From contig NZ_VYKK01000004.1 in assembly GCF_008710135.1 (NCBI RefSeq), forward strand, positions 310,001 to 374,000: a stretch of DNA of 64,000 nucleotides. Reading direction: 5' to 3'. This DNA is from Paenibacillus spiritus. GTDB taxonomy: Bacteria > Bacillota > Bacilli > Paenibacillales > Paenibacillaceae. The translations under genes were made by a program, and so were the position numbers. The notes under the pieces were generated by a model, which had not been told where the DNA came from, made no database searches, and worked only from the letters and a program-made list of their open reading frames with translations. Below are positions 57,163-64,000 of this stretch, in pieces. Numbering within the stretch: position 1 is the stretch's first letter; the number at the start of each line of letters is the position of its first letter.

Positions 57163-57569
57163 ACCGTATTGCCATTCTTGTGGACAAGAACCTGGAATCC
57201 GGCGCTGCCGCGAACGCAGCGGCTCTGTTGATGGGGCAAGCCGTCCGGATGACACCGGACCTCTATGCCGAAGCACCAGTCCTTGACCGGAACGGAGTAT
57301 GCCATGCCGGTATCCGTCACAGCACGATTATTCTGAAAGCCGGTATCAATCAGCTTCTGAATTTGATCCAAAGCTTAAATACCAGCGACACCTCCCTGCA
57401 ATTCGCCGTCTTCTCGAGAACCGGACAAGCGATGAACAATGCCTTTGAACAGTATGCCCTCCGGATCGCTTCAATGCCCACGGAAGAGACCGGTCTCTCC
57501 GGCATGGTCCTGTGGGGAAGCGACGAGAAGGTCCGGGCGGCTACCAAGAAATTCAGCGTGTTCGGCTAG
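57159..57569 (+). CDS. DUF2000-family protein
   Basis: 136 residues starting MNRIAILVDKNLESGAAANA, the usual DUF2000 opening (peptidyl-tRNA hydrolase II-like fold). The ATG overlaps the previous stop (ATGA), so the two are translationally coupled. Later ITLKAG-type strand and FSRTGQAMNNAFEQYA. Function of the family is unknown; the coupling points to a role in the same pathway as the BacA-like protein. Confidence 0.75.
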   Translation: MNRIAILVDKNLESGAAANAAALLMGQAVRMTPDLYAEAPVLDRNGVCHAGIRHSTIILKAGINQLLNLIQSLNTSDTSLQFAVFSRTGQAMNNAFEQYALRIASMPTEETGLSGMVLWGSDEKVRAATKKFSVFG

Positions 57570-57577
57570 ACAGCCAA

Positions 57578-57654
57578 AAACCCTTGCAGCAGCGCAAGGG
57601 TTTCGGGTAGTGGGCCCTACAGCGGCAGGCAAGATTCCCTTGCCTGCCGCTTTT
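57578..57654. terminator. Two hairpins closing the cassette
   Basis: AAACCCTTGC/GCAAGGGTTT (57578-57587, 57594-57603) resembles the tRNA-Ile terminator on the minus strand. AGCGGCAGGCAAG/CTTGCCTGCCGCT (57621-57633, 57639-57651) followed by TTTT ends plus-strand transcription. Confidence 0.8.
57609..57622. repeat. 14-nt copy of the tRNA-Ile 3' end (att-like)
   Basis: AGTGGGCCCTACAG is identical to 60151-60164, the 3' end of tRNA-Ile plus two bases. The neighbouring hairpin at 57578 also resembles the tRNA terminator at 60119. Together they look like a duplicated tRNA end, as left by integration or by loss of a tRNA copy. Confidence 0.6.
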
Positions 57655-57696
57655 ACGTGAATGACCTGTCCGGATCTTCAATCATCTGAACTCGTG

Positions 57697-59958
57697 CTAC
57701 TCCCTGCGCCGCTTCCTCCGCCCCTCCATAACCGGGTGCACCTTCCCTGTCAGCGGTTCCGCGAACTTCACGCCTTCAAAAGCCCGCCGCTCATCCTGCT
57801 GCCGCTTGAGCCGCTCCGAGGAAGGCAGGCTCTTCAGCTTCTGCAGCGTCGAACCCGTTCCATCCGCAAGCTCTGCCGTCAGTTCACACTCTGTCCGTGT
57901 AATCGACAGCTTGGAACCCGCCGTTACGCCTACGCGCAGCACCTCAAAAGGCGCGATATCAATAACCGCCGTGATGCCGACTCCGTTAAAGGAGTAGGTA
58001 TAAATCTGTGCTTCTTCCCCAGGCTCGTATACGAGGCCAATGCTTCCATCGCTTACTTTAACCCGTGTCTGCAAACCTTCGATCTCACGGGGAAGCCGGG
58101 GCGCCAGCGACAGCACGCGGTTAATCATGTCCGGCCGGATTCCGAGGAAATACTGCACCCATACCCGCAGCTGCTCGGCATTGGACCAAGCCTGGAGGTA
58201 CGCGCCCGTCAGCTTGGCCCAGCTCTGGCCCTCACGCGGGTAAGCGTCCATATTCTCGCACAGTCCGCCGACCACGCCCAGGTTCAGCGCCTGATGGTTC
58301 ATATTCTTGAACAGCTCGAATGCGGTTTCTTCCTGCCCGGCTTCGATCATCCGCTGCATCGCAATGCCGTTCAGCCAGAGCCAGACCGCGCCGTTGTGGT
58401 AGGCTTCATCCTTGTGATAGTCCTCGGTCAGATGGTACGGATGGAAATTCGGATGATGCCGGTCCAGGGAAGCCGTCCCCCACGGGTATACCAGCTCCTC
58501 CCAGGCCGTCCGGACGGAACGATCCACAAAATCGCGGTCCCCGATCATATCGAGCGCGAACAGCTGATTCGGACGAATCGAGAATTCCGGCTGATCGTTC
58601 CTGTCGAGGCGGTCGGCCAGATAATCATGCTCCGCATCCCGATAATCGTGTTCAAAATACCGCTTGAGCCTGTCGGCTATGCCGCTCCAACGGGCTGCGG
58701 ACCCTGAATCGTTCATGTACTCCGCAAAGTAGACGCCTGCCAGCAATTGATGATACCATAGCGCCTGAATATCATTGGCCCGGGTATCGCGAGGCGAAAG
58801 GGACCTCAGTTCGGCGTCGCGGGCGTCCATCCAGGTCTCGTTGTCGTCATGAAGCAGATACCCCTTATCGTCCGTCCAGTTCCGGATTGCCCCCTCAATG
58901 CTGTTCATCACCGCGGGGTACAGCTCTGGAATGACGGCCGTGTCCCCTGAATATTTAACATACTCCTGAAGCTGGATAATAAAGCGCGGCGTCCCGTCGG
59001 TCGTATGGTAATCAATATTTTCCGGCGCGAGAATGTTGGGAACCCGGCCGAAGTAACGGGAGGTCTCGTCGGTGTTCTGGTATTTGGCAAAAGACAGCAA
59101 AATATTGCGGGCCGTCTCGAACTGCCCCGTTACAAGCACCGCTCCCGGAAGGGAGATGAACTGGTCCCGGCCCCAATACTCATTGAACCAGGGAAGCCCT
59201 GCATAGATTCCGTCCCCCTGCTGCCGGGTCACCAACTGATCCATGGTAATATGCAGCCAGTTCAAAGCCAGGGCAAAGGAATCCCCGCCGCCTTCCAAAT
59301 AGGCATTTTCGCTCAAAAAAGTTTCCATGCGCTGCATCCGTTCTTTTCTCCTGGCATCGCCGGTTCTCCGAATATCCTGAATCCGTCCTGCCGCTTCCTC
59401 TGCGGTCTTGGCTGCCGCGATATAGAATCCGCCCGCCGCGCCGCCGGAGCTCACGATTCCCTGCTGAACCTTCACCGGCAGACCGCTTGCCGAACCGACA
59501 GCAAGGGTCCATTCCTCTGCCGCCGCCGTGAACACAGCAAATCCGTCCGCTTCCTTCGTCAAACGGACCTGTTCGCCCTTCAGCCGGATTCCGATGCTCT
59601 CCTGTGCGCCTGCAAGGCGAATCTCCAGAACGTTGGCATAATCGAACATCCATAATTCCTCTGTCAGCGCTCCATGCTTGCGCTCCAGCTTGTAGGGATA
59701 TACCCACACCTCGGCCTGCCGATTGTCCAGCTTCTGCCCGTCCGCCCACAGCTCATAGCCGCCGAAGATTTGGCGCTTGTACAGATGGAGGCCCTCGAAC
59801 TCCGCATGCTCCGCATGATCGTTCACATGAGATTGCGTGTAATAATAGGCCGCTTCCTTGTTGGTGAACGAAACGCCGCGATTGGCCTCCGCCGGTATAA
59901 ACCGCTTCATTTCGTCCAGAATGTGCCGGTTCGCTGATTTAGGTTCCGTACTCATCAT
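57697..59958 (-). CDS. Amylo-alpha-1,6-glucosidase-like (GH133-type) protein
   Basis: 753 residues, no signal peptide. N-terminal beta-sandwich (about 1-210), then an (alpha/alpha)6 barrel with GLPWFNEYWGRDQFISLPG (near 255), DDNETWMDARDAEL and HNGAVWLWLNGIAMQRM, matching glycogen-debranching-type amylo-1,6-glucosidases. It should cleave alpha-1,6 branches of an internal alpha-glucan or oligosaccharide. GGAGGG is 3 nt from the first ATG and 6 nt from the next (59955). A cre-like site lies upstream. Confidence 0.85.
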   Translation of the reverse strand: MMSTEPKSANRHILDEMKRFIPAEANRGVSFTNKEAAYYYTQSHVNDHAEHAEFEGLHLYKRQIFGGYELWADGQKLDNRQAEVWVYPYKLERKHGALTEELWMFDYANVLEIRLAGAQESIGIRLKGEQVRLTKEADGFAVFTAAAEEWTLAVGSASGLPVKVQQGIVSSGGAAGGFYIAAAKTAEEAAGRIQDIRRTGDARRKERMQRMETFLSENAYLEGGGDSFALALNWLHITMDQLVTRQQGDGIYAGLPWFNEYWGRDQFISLPGAVLVTGQFETARNILLSFAKYQNTDETSRYFGRVPNILAPENIDYHTTDGTPRFIIQLQEYVKYSGDTAVIPELYPAVMNSIEGAIRNWTDDKGYLLHDDNETWMDARDAELRSLSPRDTRANDIQALWYHQLLAGVYFAEYMNDSGSAARWSGIADRLKRYFEHDYRDAEHDYLADRLDRNDQPEFSIRPNQLFALDMIGDRDFVDRSVRTAWEELVYPWGTASLDRHHPNFHPYHLTEDYHKDEAYHNGAVWLWLNGIAMQRMIEAGQEETAFELFKNMNHQALNLGVVGGLCENMDAYPREGQSWAKLTGAYLQAWSNAEQLRVWVQYFLGIRPDMINRVLSLAPRLPREIEGLQTRVKVSDGSIGLVYEPGEEAQIYTYSFNGVGITAVIDIAPFEVLRVGVTAGSKLSITRTECELTAELADGTGSTLQKLKSLPSSERLKRQQDERRAFEGVKFAEPLTGKVHPVMEGRRKRRRE

Positions 59959-60021
59959 TTCCCTCCGTCTGTATTCGGATTTTTGGCTAAGTCATCCTTC
60001 AGACCAGGCAGACCCAATTAG

Positions 60022-60035
60022 GGCAAACGCTTGCA
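60022..60035 (-). promoter_or_regulatory. cre-like site upstream of the debranching enzyme
   Basis: GGCAAACGCTTGCA resembles cre with two mismatches, 64-77 bp before the start codon. Confidence 0.45.
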
Positions 60036-60118
60036 CAAAGCCATCTCCCATTGTAGCAAAAGAATCAAAAACTTGCAGGTACAAGAAACGGTTCCTTCTC
60101 TATAGGACCCACAGACAA

Positions 60119-60143
60119 CAAAAACCCCTTGCTGCGCAAGGGG
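60119..60143 (-). terminator. Terminator of the tRNA-fMet/tRNA-Ile operon
   Basis: 8-bp stem CCCCTTGC/GCAAGGGG with a short loop, followed by TTTTT on the minus strand. Confidence 0.9.
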
Positions 60144-60152
60144 TCTGAAAAG

Positions 60153-60226
60153 TGGGCCCTACAGGACTCGAACCTGTGACCAATCGGTTATGAGCCGACC
60201 GCTCTAACCAACTGAGCTAAGGGCCC
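60153..60226 (-). tRNA. tRNA-Ile (CAT anticodon, lysidine type)
   Basis: 74 nt, GGGCCCTTAGCTCAG start, acceptor paired with GGGCCC and discriminator A. The anticodon arm is GTCGG-CTCATAA-CCGAT; the CTCATAA loop is typical of tRNA-Ile2, whose C34 is changed to lysidine, rather than elongator Met (TTCATAC). No CCA encoded. Confidence 0.88.
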
Positions 60227-60274
60227 TAATGAATGACGTGAGTGCCAGTGTGCCTGAAGTCCGGAATTCATTAA

Positions 60275-60348
60275 TTGCGGGGGCAGGATTTGAACCTGCG
60301 GCCTTCGGGTTATGAGCCCGACGAGCTACCGAGCTGCTCCACCCCGCG
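60275..60348 (-). tRNA. Initiator tRNA-Met (CAT)
   Basis: 74 nt beginning CGCGGGGTGGAGCAGC. C1-A72 mismatch and three G-C pairs before the anticodon loop (TCGGG-CTCATAA-CCCGA) identify the initiator. No CCA encoded. Confidence 0.95.
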
Positions 60349-60378
60349 TCATTTGTAAGTCGGACAGCGACAATAACT

Positions 60379-60408
60379 AATATACATGATTGGCCTGCCG
60401 ATAGTCAA
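60379..60408 (-). promoter_or_regulatory. Promoter of the tRNA operon
   Basis: TTGACT (60408-60403), 18-bp spacer, TATATT (60384-60379), about 24 bp before the mature 5' end of the initiator tRNA. Confidence 0.8.
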
Positions 60409-60437
60409 GGCCGCCTCCTAAGTTTCTCCGGCGGCCT
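60408..60437 (-). terminator. Hairpin after the sugar-binding protein gene
   Basis: 8-bp stem AGGCCGCC/GGCGGCCT with a 14-nt loop just after the stop of the lipoprotein gene. The T-tract is poor, and the stem touches the -35 of the tRNA promoter. Confidence 0.55.
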
Positions 60438-60443
60438 CTTATG

Positions 60444-61781
60444 TCAGATCCCCTTCTCGATCCATTCTTTATGCTTGGCGGCGAACTGCTCGGGCGTCAT
60501 CGCCATCCCGAACAGCGCCTGAATCATATCCAGATGGGCCTGAGCCGCCCCCGGCTTCATCTGCACGTCGGCGAACAGCGTCAGGCTGCTCGCCCGGTTC
60601 AGCTCATTCAGCAGATCGACGTACAATTCAGGCAGGCCGGCGCTTCCGGTGTCCACTTTGGTGGCGGGAATGACGCCCGCCGTGGCGACGGCCTCTTCTC
60701 CCCACTTGGAGATGAAATATTGGACAAATGCCTTGGCCTCTTCCTTCACCGCCGACTCCTCGGCCACGAACAGTCCGACGCCGGGGCCTCCGACCCAGCT
60801 GTCAATGCTTCCTTTGCCGCCGCTGTAGGTCGGGAATTTGAAGAATCCGACTTTGTCCCGGAAGGACTGCGGAATCTCCGGGTTGGTTGTAAAGTTCGGA
60901 AGTTCCCATGTTCCGGTCAGGTACATGGCCGCTTTTTCGCTGACGAATACGGATTTGCCTTCTTCGTTGGACAGCCCGTTGAATTCTTTGTAGAAGGCGT
61001 TCATCTTAACCAGGTTCTGCACTTCCTTCGCCGCCTTGACGAACGCAGGGTCCTGAAAAGAAGCCTTGCCGCTGATGGCCTGCTTCAGCGCCTCGCTTCC
61101 GGCAATCCGGTCCGCCAAATACATGTACCAGAGCGACCCGGTCCAGCGGTCCTTGTTGCCGAGGGCGATCGGCGCGACCCCGTTGTCCGTCAGCGTCCGG
61201 ACGATGCTCTTGAGTTCATCGTAGGTGGTCGGAACCTTCAGTCCATACCTGGCGAACAACTCCTTGTTGTAGTAGACCGGGGAGATATTGAGCTCCAGCG
61301 GCAGCGCGTACGTACTGCCGTCAACCGCGAACGCCTCCGTAGTACCCGGCACGAACTGGTCGCCGAGCTCCGGTCCGATCAGCAGATCATCCAGCGGCGC
61401 GAACAAATTCGCCTTGACAAAAGGCTCCATTGAACCGGCCGCCCAGGTGATTCCGACATCCGGCAGCTCGTTGGAGGCCGACAGAATCTTCAGCTTGTTC
61501 TTGTACTGCTCGTTCTCCAGCACTTCCTGCTCAATCCGGATACCGGGATGCTCAGTCTCATACTCCCCAATAATCTGCGAGACCAGCTTATACTGCTGCG
61601 CCGAGCTCTCCGCCGGCCATAAATGCATCATGTGAATGGTCACTTTCGGCGAGGCCGTAGCGGCTGCCGGCTCCTTGGAACCGGAATCCGCGCCCGCGCC
61701 TCCCAGGCTGCAGCCTGCCATCGCTGCCGTACTTATCATCACGGCGGACAGAGCGCCGATGATTCTCGTTGTTCGGGACAT
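60444..61781 (-). CDS. Carbohydrate ABC transporter substrate-binding lipoprotein
   Basis: 445 residues from the ATG at 61781. Signal peptide and lipobox MAGC. Family 1 solute-binding pattern: HMMHLWPAESSAQQYKLVSQII, ITWAAGSMEPFVKANLFAPLD, PLELNISPVYYNKELFARYGL and MYLTGTWELPNF. No permease genes are present downstream, so it works with permeases elsewhere or as an orphan. The adjacent YesN/YesM system probably controls it. Confidence 0.9.
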   Translation of the reverse strand: MSRTTRIIGALSAVMISTAAMAGCSLGGAGADSGSKEPAAATASPKVTIHMMHLWPAESSAQQYKLVSQIIGEYETEHPGIRIEQEVLENEQYKNKLKILSASNELPDVGITWAAGSMEPFVKANLFAPLDDLLIGPELGDQFVPGTTEAFAVDGSTYALPLELNISPVYYNKELFARYGLKVPTTYDELKSIVRTLTDNGVAPIALGNKDRWTGSLWYMYLADRIAGSEALKQAISGKASFQDPAFVKAAKEVQNLVKMNAFYKEFNGLSNEEGKSVFVSEKAAMYLTGTWELPNFTTNPEIPQSFRDKVGFFKFPTYSGGKGSIDSWVGGPGVGLFVAEESAVKEEAKAFVQYFISKWGEEAVATAGVIPATKVDTGSAGLPELYVDLLNELNRASSLTLFADVQMKPGAAQAHLDMIQALFGMAMTPEQFAAKHKEWIEKGI

Positions 61782-61815
61782 GCTTTCAACCCCCACGGTC
61801 CGTGCCGTCTCTTTA

Positions 61816-61829
61816 AGTAAACGCTAACC
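61816..61829 (-). promoter_or_regulatory. cre-like site upstream of the sugar-binding protein
   Basis: AGTAAACGCTAACC, two end mismatches from cre, 35 bp before the start codon; fits carbon catabolite control. Confidence 0.4.
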
Positions 61830-61904
61830 TTGTACACTGGATTTCCGTCCGGATCGCTTCGTCCCACCCGAACGGTACGCTGAAATCCCCCTGCCGCAGC
61901 AGCG

Positions 61905-62720
61905 TCAGGCGATCTCGTCCGGCTGCCCGCTCATCTTCTTCCGGTAACGGCTGGGGCTGACTCCCTCCATGTCCTTGAACACTTTGATAAAATATTTGTC
62001 GGTCTTGTACCCGACCCGCTCGCCGATCTCGCAGATCGGAAGCTGGGTTCCGACGAGCATCTCCTTGGCCCGCTGAATCCGCAGGCGGGAGACATATTCG
62101 CTGAACGGCAGCCCGGTCCGCTCCTTGAACAGAACGCTGAAGTAGCTGACATTCAGATGCAGCCGGGCTGCAATCTCGGCCATCGTCAGCGGATCGGCAA
62201 GCTGCTCTTCCACCAGCCGCATCGCCTCGCGCACCGGTTCGCCGACAGCGCTCCTGTCCGCCTCCAGCAGCTTCGGATCGACCAGATGGGTCAGCCGCTC
62301 CAACCGCTCCTCCTCCGTCTCCCGTTCCAGCGCGGTCTGGACCACATCCAGCAGCTCGGCTTTATCCAGCGGCTTCAGCAGATAGTTCATCGCGCCAAGA
62401 CGAAGCGCCTGCTGGGCGTATTCAAAATCGGCATAGCCGGAGACGACGACAATCATCGGACGCCGCTGAAGCTTCGAAGCAGCGGCCATGACATCCAGCC
62501 CGCTGACTTCCGGCATCCGCACATCGGTGATAAGCAGATGGACGGGCTCCTGCCGGAGACATTCCAGGGCTTCCACTCCGTTGTTGGCGGTCATGATCCG
62601 GTGCTGGCCGGCCGACCAGGCTTCCAGCGACAGCTTGATCCCCTGCCGCGTTCTAGGCTCGTCATCCACGATCAGTATGGTCTTGATCGGCTTGATGGTC
62701 TTGACGGTACTTTTTATCAT
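61905..62720 (-). CDS. YesN-type response regulator with AraC output domain
   Basis: 271 residues. Receiver domain with ILIVDDEPRTRQG, phospho-acceptor Asp in LLITDVRMPEVSG (near 66) and Lys in YLLKPLD. C-terminal AraC helix-turn-helix pair (LTMAEIAARLHLNVSYFSVLFK, ICEIGERVGYKTDKYFIKVFK). The ATG overlaps the kinase stop by four bases. It likely activates the downstream sugar-binding protein gene. At 271 residues it lacks the long middle linker of most YesN proteins. Confidence 0.93.
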   Translation of the reverse strand: MIKSTVKTIKPIKTILIVDDEPRTRQGIKLSLEAWSAGQHRIMTANNGVEALECLRQEPVHLLITDVRMPEVSGLDVMAAASKLQRRPMIVVVSGYADFEYAQQALRLGAMNYLLKPLDKAELLDVVQTALERETEEERLERLTHLVDPKLLEADRSAVGEPVREAMRLVEEQLADPLTMAEIAARLHLNVSYFSVLFKERTGLPFSEYVSRLRIQRAKEMLVGTQLPICEIGERVGYKTDKYFIKVFKDMEGVSPSRYRKKMSGQPDEIA

Positions 62721-64000
62721 AGGTAGGCTCCTCCGTCATTGGGAATTTCAAACCAAACCTTCGTGCCCTTTCCGGGCGCGCTCTCCACCTGCAGTCCCGA
62801 TTCCATTCCTTCCCGGGAAGAGCGTCCATAATACAGCTTCAAGCGCTGCTGGACGTTGACCAGCCCCACTCCCGTTCCTTTGGCGGCGTGCGCCGGACCG
62901 CCGTTCAGGCTGTCCTGCAGAGCCCGCAGAGCCGGCTCATCCATACCGGAGCCGTTATCGGTCACCGTAATTCGCGTCCAGCCGCTGCATTCCGCCGCCT
63001 TGACCTCGATGGCAATTCTTCCACGGCCGATGCGTCCCTCCACCCCGTGCAGGATCGCATTCTCCACAATGGGCTGAATCATCAGCTTCGGCACCGGGAT
63101 CGAGCCCGTGTCCGTCTCCATGGCGATCTCCCACTCCAGGCGGTCGCCAAGCCGCATCTCCATAATCTGCATATACCGCTCGACATGCTCGCATTCCTCG
63201 CGCAGGGTCACCCACTCTTCCAGCCCGGCAGCCCCCGGCCGGCCGATGTTATACCGGAACAGCCGCGACATGGTAACCACGAATCCGGCAAGTTCTGTCT
63301 CCCCCCTGTCCTCCAGCGCCCAATTGAATGCCTCCAGCGTGTTGAACAGAAAATGGGGATTGATCTGCGCCTGAAGCGCCTTCAGTTCCGTACGGCTCTG
63401 AAGCAGTTCCTTCTCATAGACAACCCGGATCAGTTCGTCGATATGGGCCACCATGCTGTTGTAGGAATGGTTCAGCTCCCTCAGCTCCATCATCGACGTC
63501 TTGTCGGGATTGGGCGTCAGCTGTCCGAGCCGGGATTTGCGCATCGCGCGGATCAGCTTCATAATCGGGCGGGTAATCAGCGTGGATAAGAGAAAAGACA
63601 TAATCAGGAACAGCAGCGTTCCAATCGCCCCAGAGACGAACATCGCCGTTCTCAGCGCGGTAATTCCCTCCGTCGCATAGCGGACCGGTGTCAGAACAAT
63701 CAGGGTCCAGCGGGTCTTCTCCGAATACTGTCTGACAATGACCTGTTCCTCTCCCTCGTACTGGACCGTCTGCCCCGCGGCCAGAAGCTCCGAAAGATCG
63801 GCGCCCTGGCCCTTGCCGCCAAGCTGGACACCCTCGTCATTGGCCAGCAGAATCGTCTCTCTTCCCGCGGGCTGCGCCGGGTCGCTCAGCTGGAAGTAGC
63901 TGCGCTGCATCCGGGCCACGAGGTAGCCGCCGTTCGAGAACCAGCGGTCCAGCAGACTGATCCGCTTGACGGCAAGCAGGCTCTGATTGTCCTGGGGATC
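62717..64000 (-). CDS. YesM-type sensor histidine kinase (5' end outside window)
   Basis: 428 residues visible; the reading frame stays open to the right edge. The extracytoplasmic sensor end is followed by a membrane helix (FVSGAIGTLLFLIMSFLLST), HAMP, the His-kinase domain with NPHFLFNTLEAFNWAL, and HATPase with VTDNGSGMDEPAL and GTGVGLVNVQQRLKLYYG. It pairs with the regulator at 61905 by ATGA overlap. Typical of Paenibacillus oligosaccharide-sensing systems. Confidence 0.93.
   Translation of the reverse strand, partial: DPQDNQSLLAVKRISLLDRWFSNGGYLVARMQRSYFQLSDPAQPAGRETILLANDEGVQLGGKGQGADLSELLAAGQTVQYEGEEQVIVRQYSEKTRWTLIVLTPVRYATEGITALRTAMFVSGAIGTLLFLIMSFLLSTLITRPIMKLIRAMRKSRLGQLTPNPDKTSMMELRELNHSYNSMVAHIDELIRVVYEKELLQSRTELKALQAQINPHFLFNTLEAFNWALEDRGETELAGFVVTMSRLFRYNIGRPGAAGLEEWVTLREECEHVERYMQIMEMRLGDRLEWEIAMETDTGSIPVPKLMIQPIVENAILHGVEGRIGRGRIAIEVKAAECSGWTRITVTDNGSGMDEPALRALQDSLNGGPAHAAKGTGVGLVNVQQRLKLYYGRSSREGMESGLQVESAPGKGTKVWFEIPNDGGAYL

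Noticed and set aside
57697..60150. Complete integrative element at tRNA-Ile
   Set aside because: Only repeats of the tRNA end were found; no integrase, excisionase or mobility gene is present, so it is kept as a finding, not a mobile element call.
1..64000. CRISPR arrays, insertion sequences, rRNA
   Set aside because: No regularly spaced repeats, transposase reading frames or rRNA sequence were seen on either strand.

Overview
The window reads as chromosome from a Gram-positive, endospore-forming Bacillota, most probably Paenibacillus. The evidence is strong AGGAGG-type ribosome sites, frequent TTG/GTG starts, GC-rich coding sequence, two YjcZ-type sporulation peptides, a WGxxGxxG envelope protein, a Bacillus-type Fnr with C-terminal cysteines, cre-like CcpA sites, a LexA/DinR-type SOS box and Paenibacillus-style YesM/YesN regulation. 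The genus is inferred, not proven. No CRISPR array, insertion sequence, prophage or rRNA was seen.

Layout. 0-2 kb: 5' end of adhE and divergent fnr, with two FNR-type boxes between them. 2-9.4 kb: nadE, small membrane and lipoproteins, an HxlR redox regulator, a Gfo/Idh/MocA oxidoreductase, a TVP38 membrane protein and an MsrA-MsrB fusion. 9.5-22.8 kb: mostly housekeeping and envelope genes (DUF4349 lipoprotein, DUF1540, metE, uppP, dedA, yitT, a short Crp-type regulator, an AI-2E-family transporter, ung, an RNase H with viroplasmin domain, small unknown proteins). 22.8-27.4 kb: two adjacent hybrid histidine kinases. 27.5-32.3 kb: a GNAT enzyme, an AraC regulator and a GH51 arabinofuranosidase divergent from its probable ArsR-type regulator. 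32.3-34.7 kb: a GIY-YIG protein and an SOS-type translesion polymerase operon. 34.7-36.6 kb: a decayed arsenic locus (marR, internally deleted arsM, arsN1-like gene, convergent arsC). 36.6-40 kb: tRNA-Leu, envelope and spore-type small proteins, a nitroreductase.

40-51 kb is a complete potassium-uptake locus, kdpFABC plus kdpDE. It ends in a second protein made of two fused KdpD sensor modules with no kinase. The KdpD kinase carries Thr in place of the P-loop Lys. Both kdp promoters carry the same 11-bp-spaced direct repeat (TTAAGAT-N4-TTAAGAT) at the -35 position, a convincing candidate KdpE operator. At 53.2 kb a ydaO-type c-di-AMP riboswitch with its terminator precedes a 57-residue protein of unknown function.

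53.7-57.6 kb is a compact, relatively AT-rich cassette bounded by terminators: an MFS exporter and an ATP-grasp ligase diverge from a BacA-like (prephenate dehydratase-fold) protein and a DUF2000 protein. It resembles a minimal dipeptide-antibiotic or modified-amino-acid pathway and is the best candidate here for an undescribed system. To its right a GH133-like debranching enzyme lies between a 14-nt copy of the tRNA-Ile 3' end and the intact tRNA-fMet/tRNA-Ile pair. The window closes with a sugar-binding lipoprotein and a YesN/YesM two-component pair, the kinase running off the right edge.
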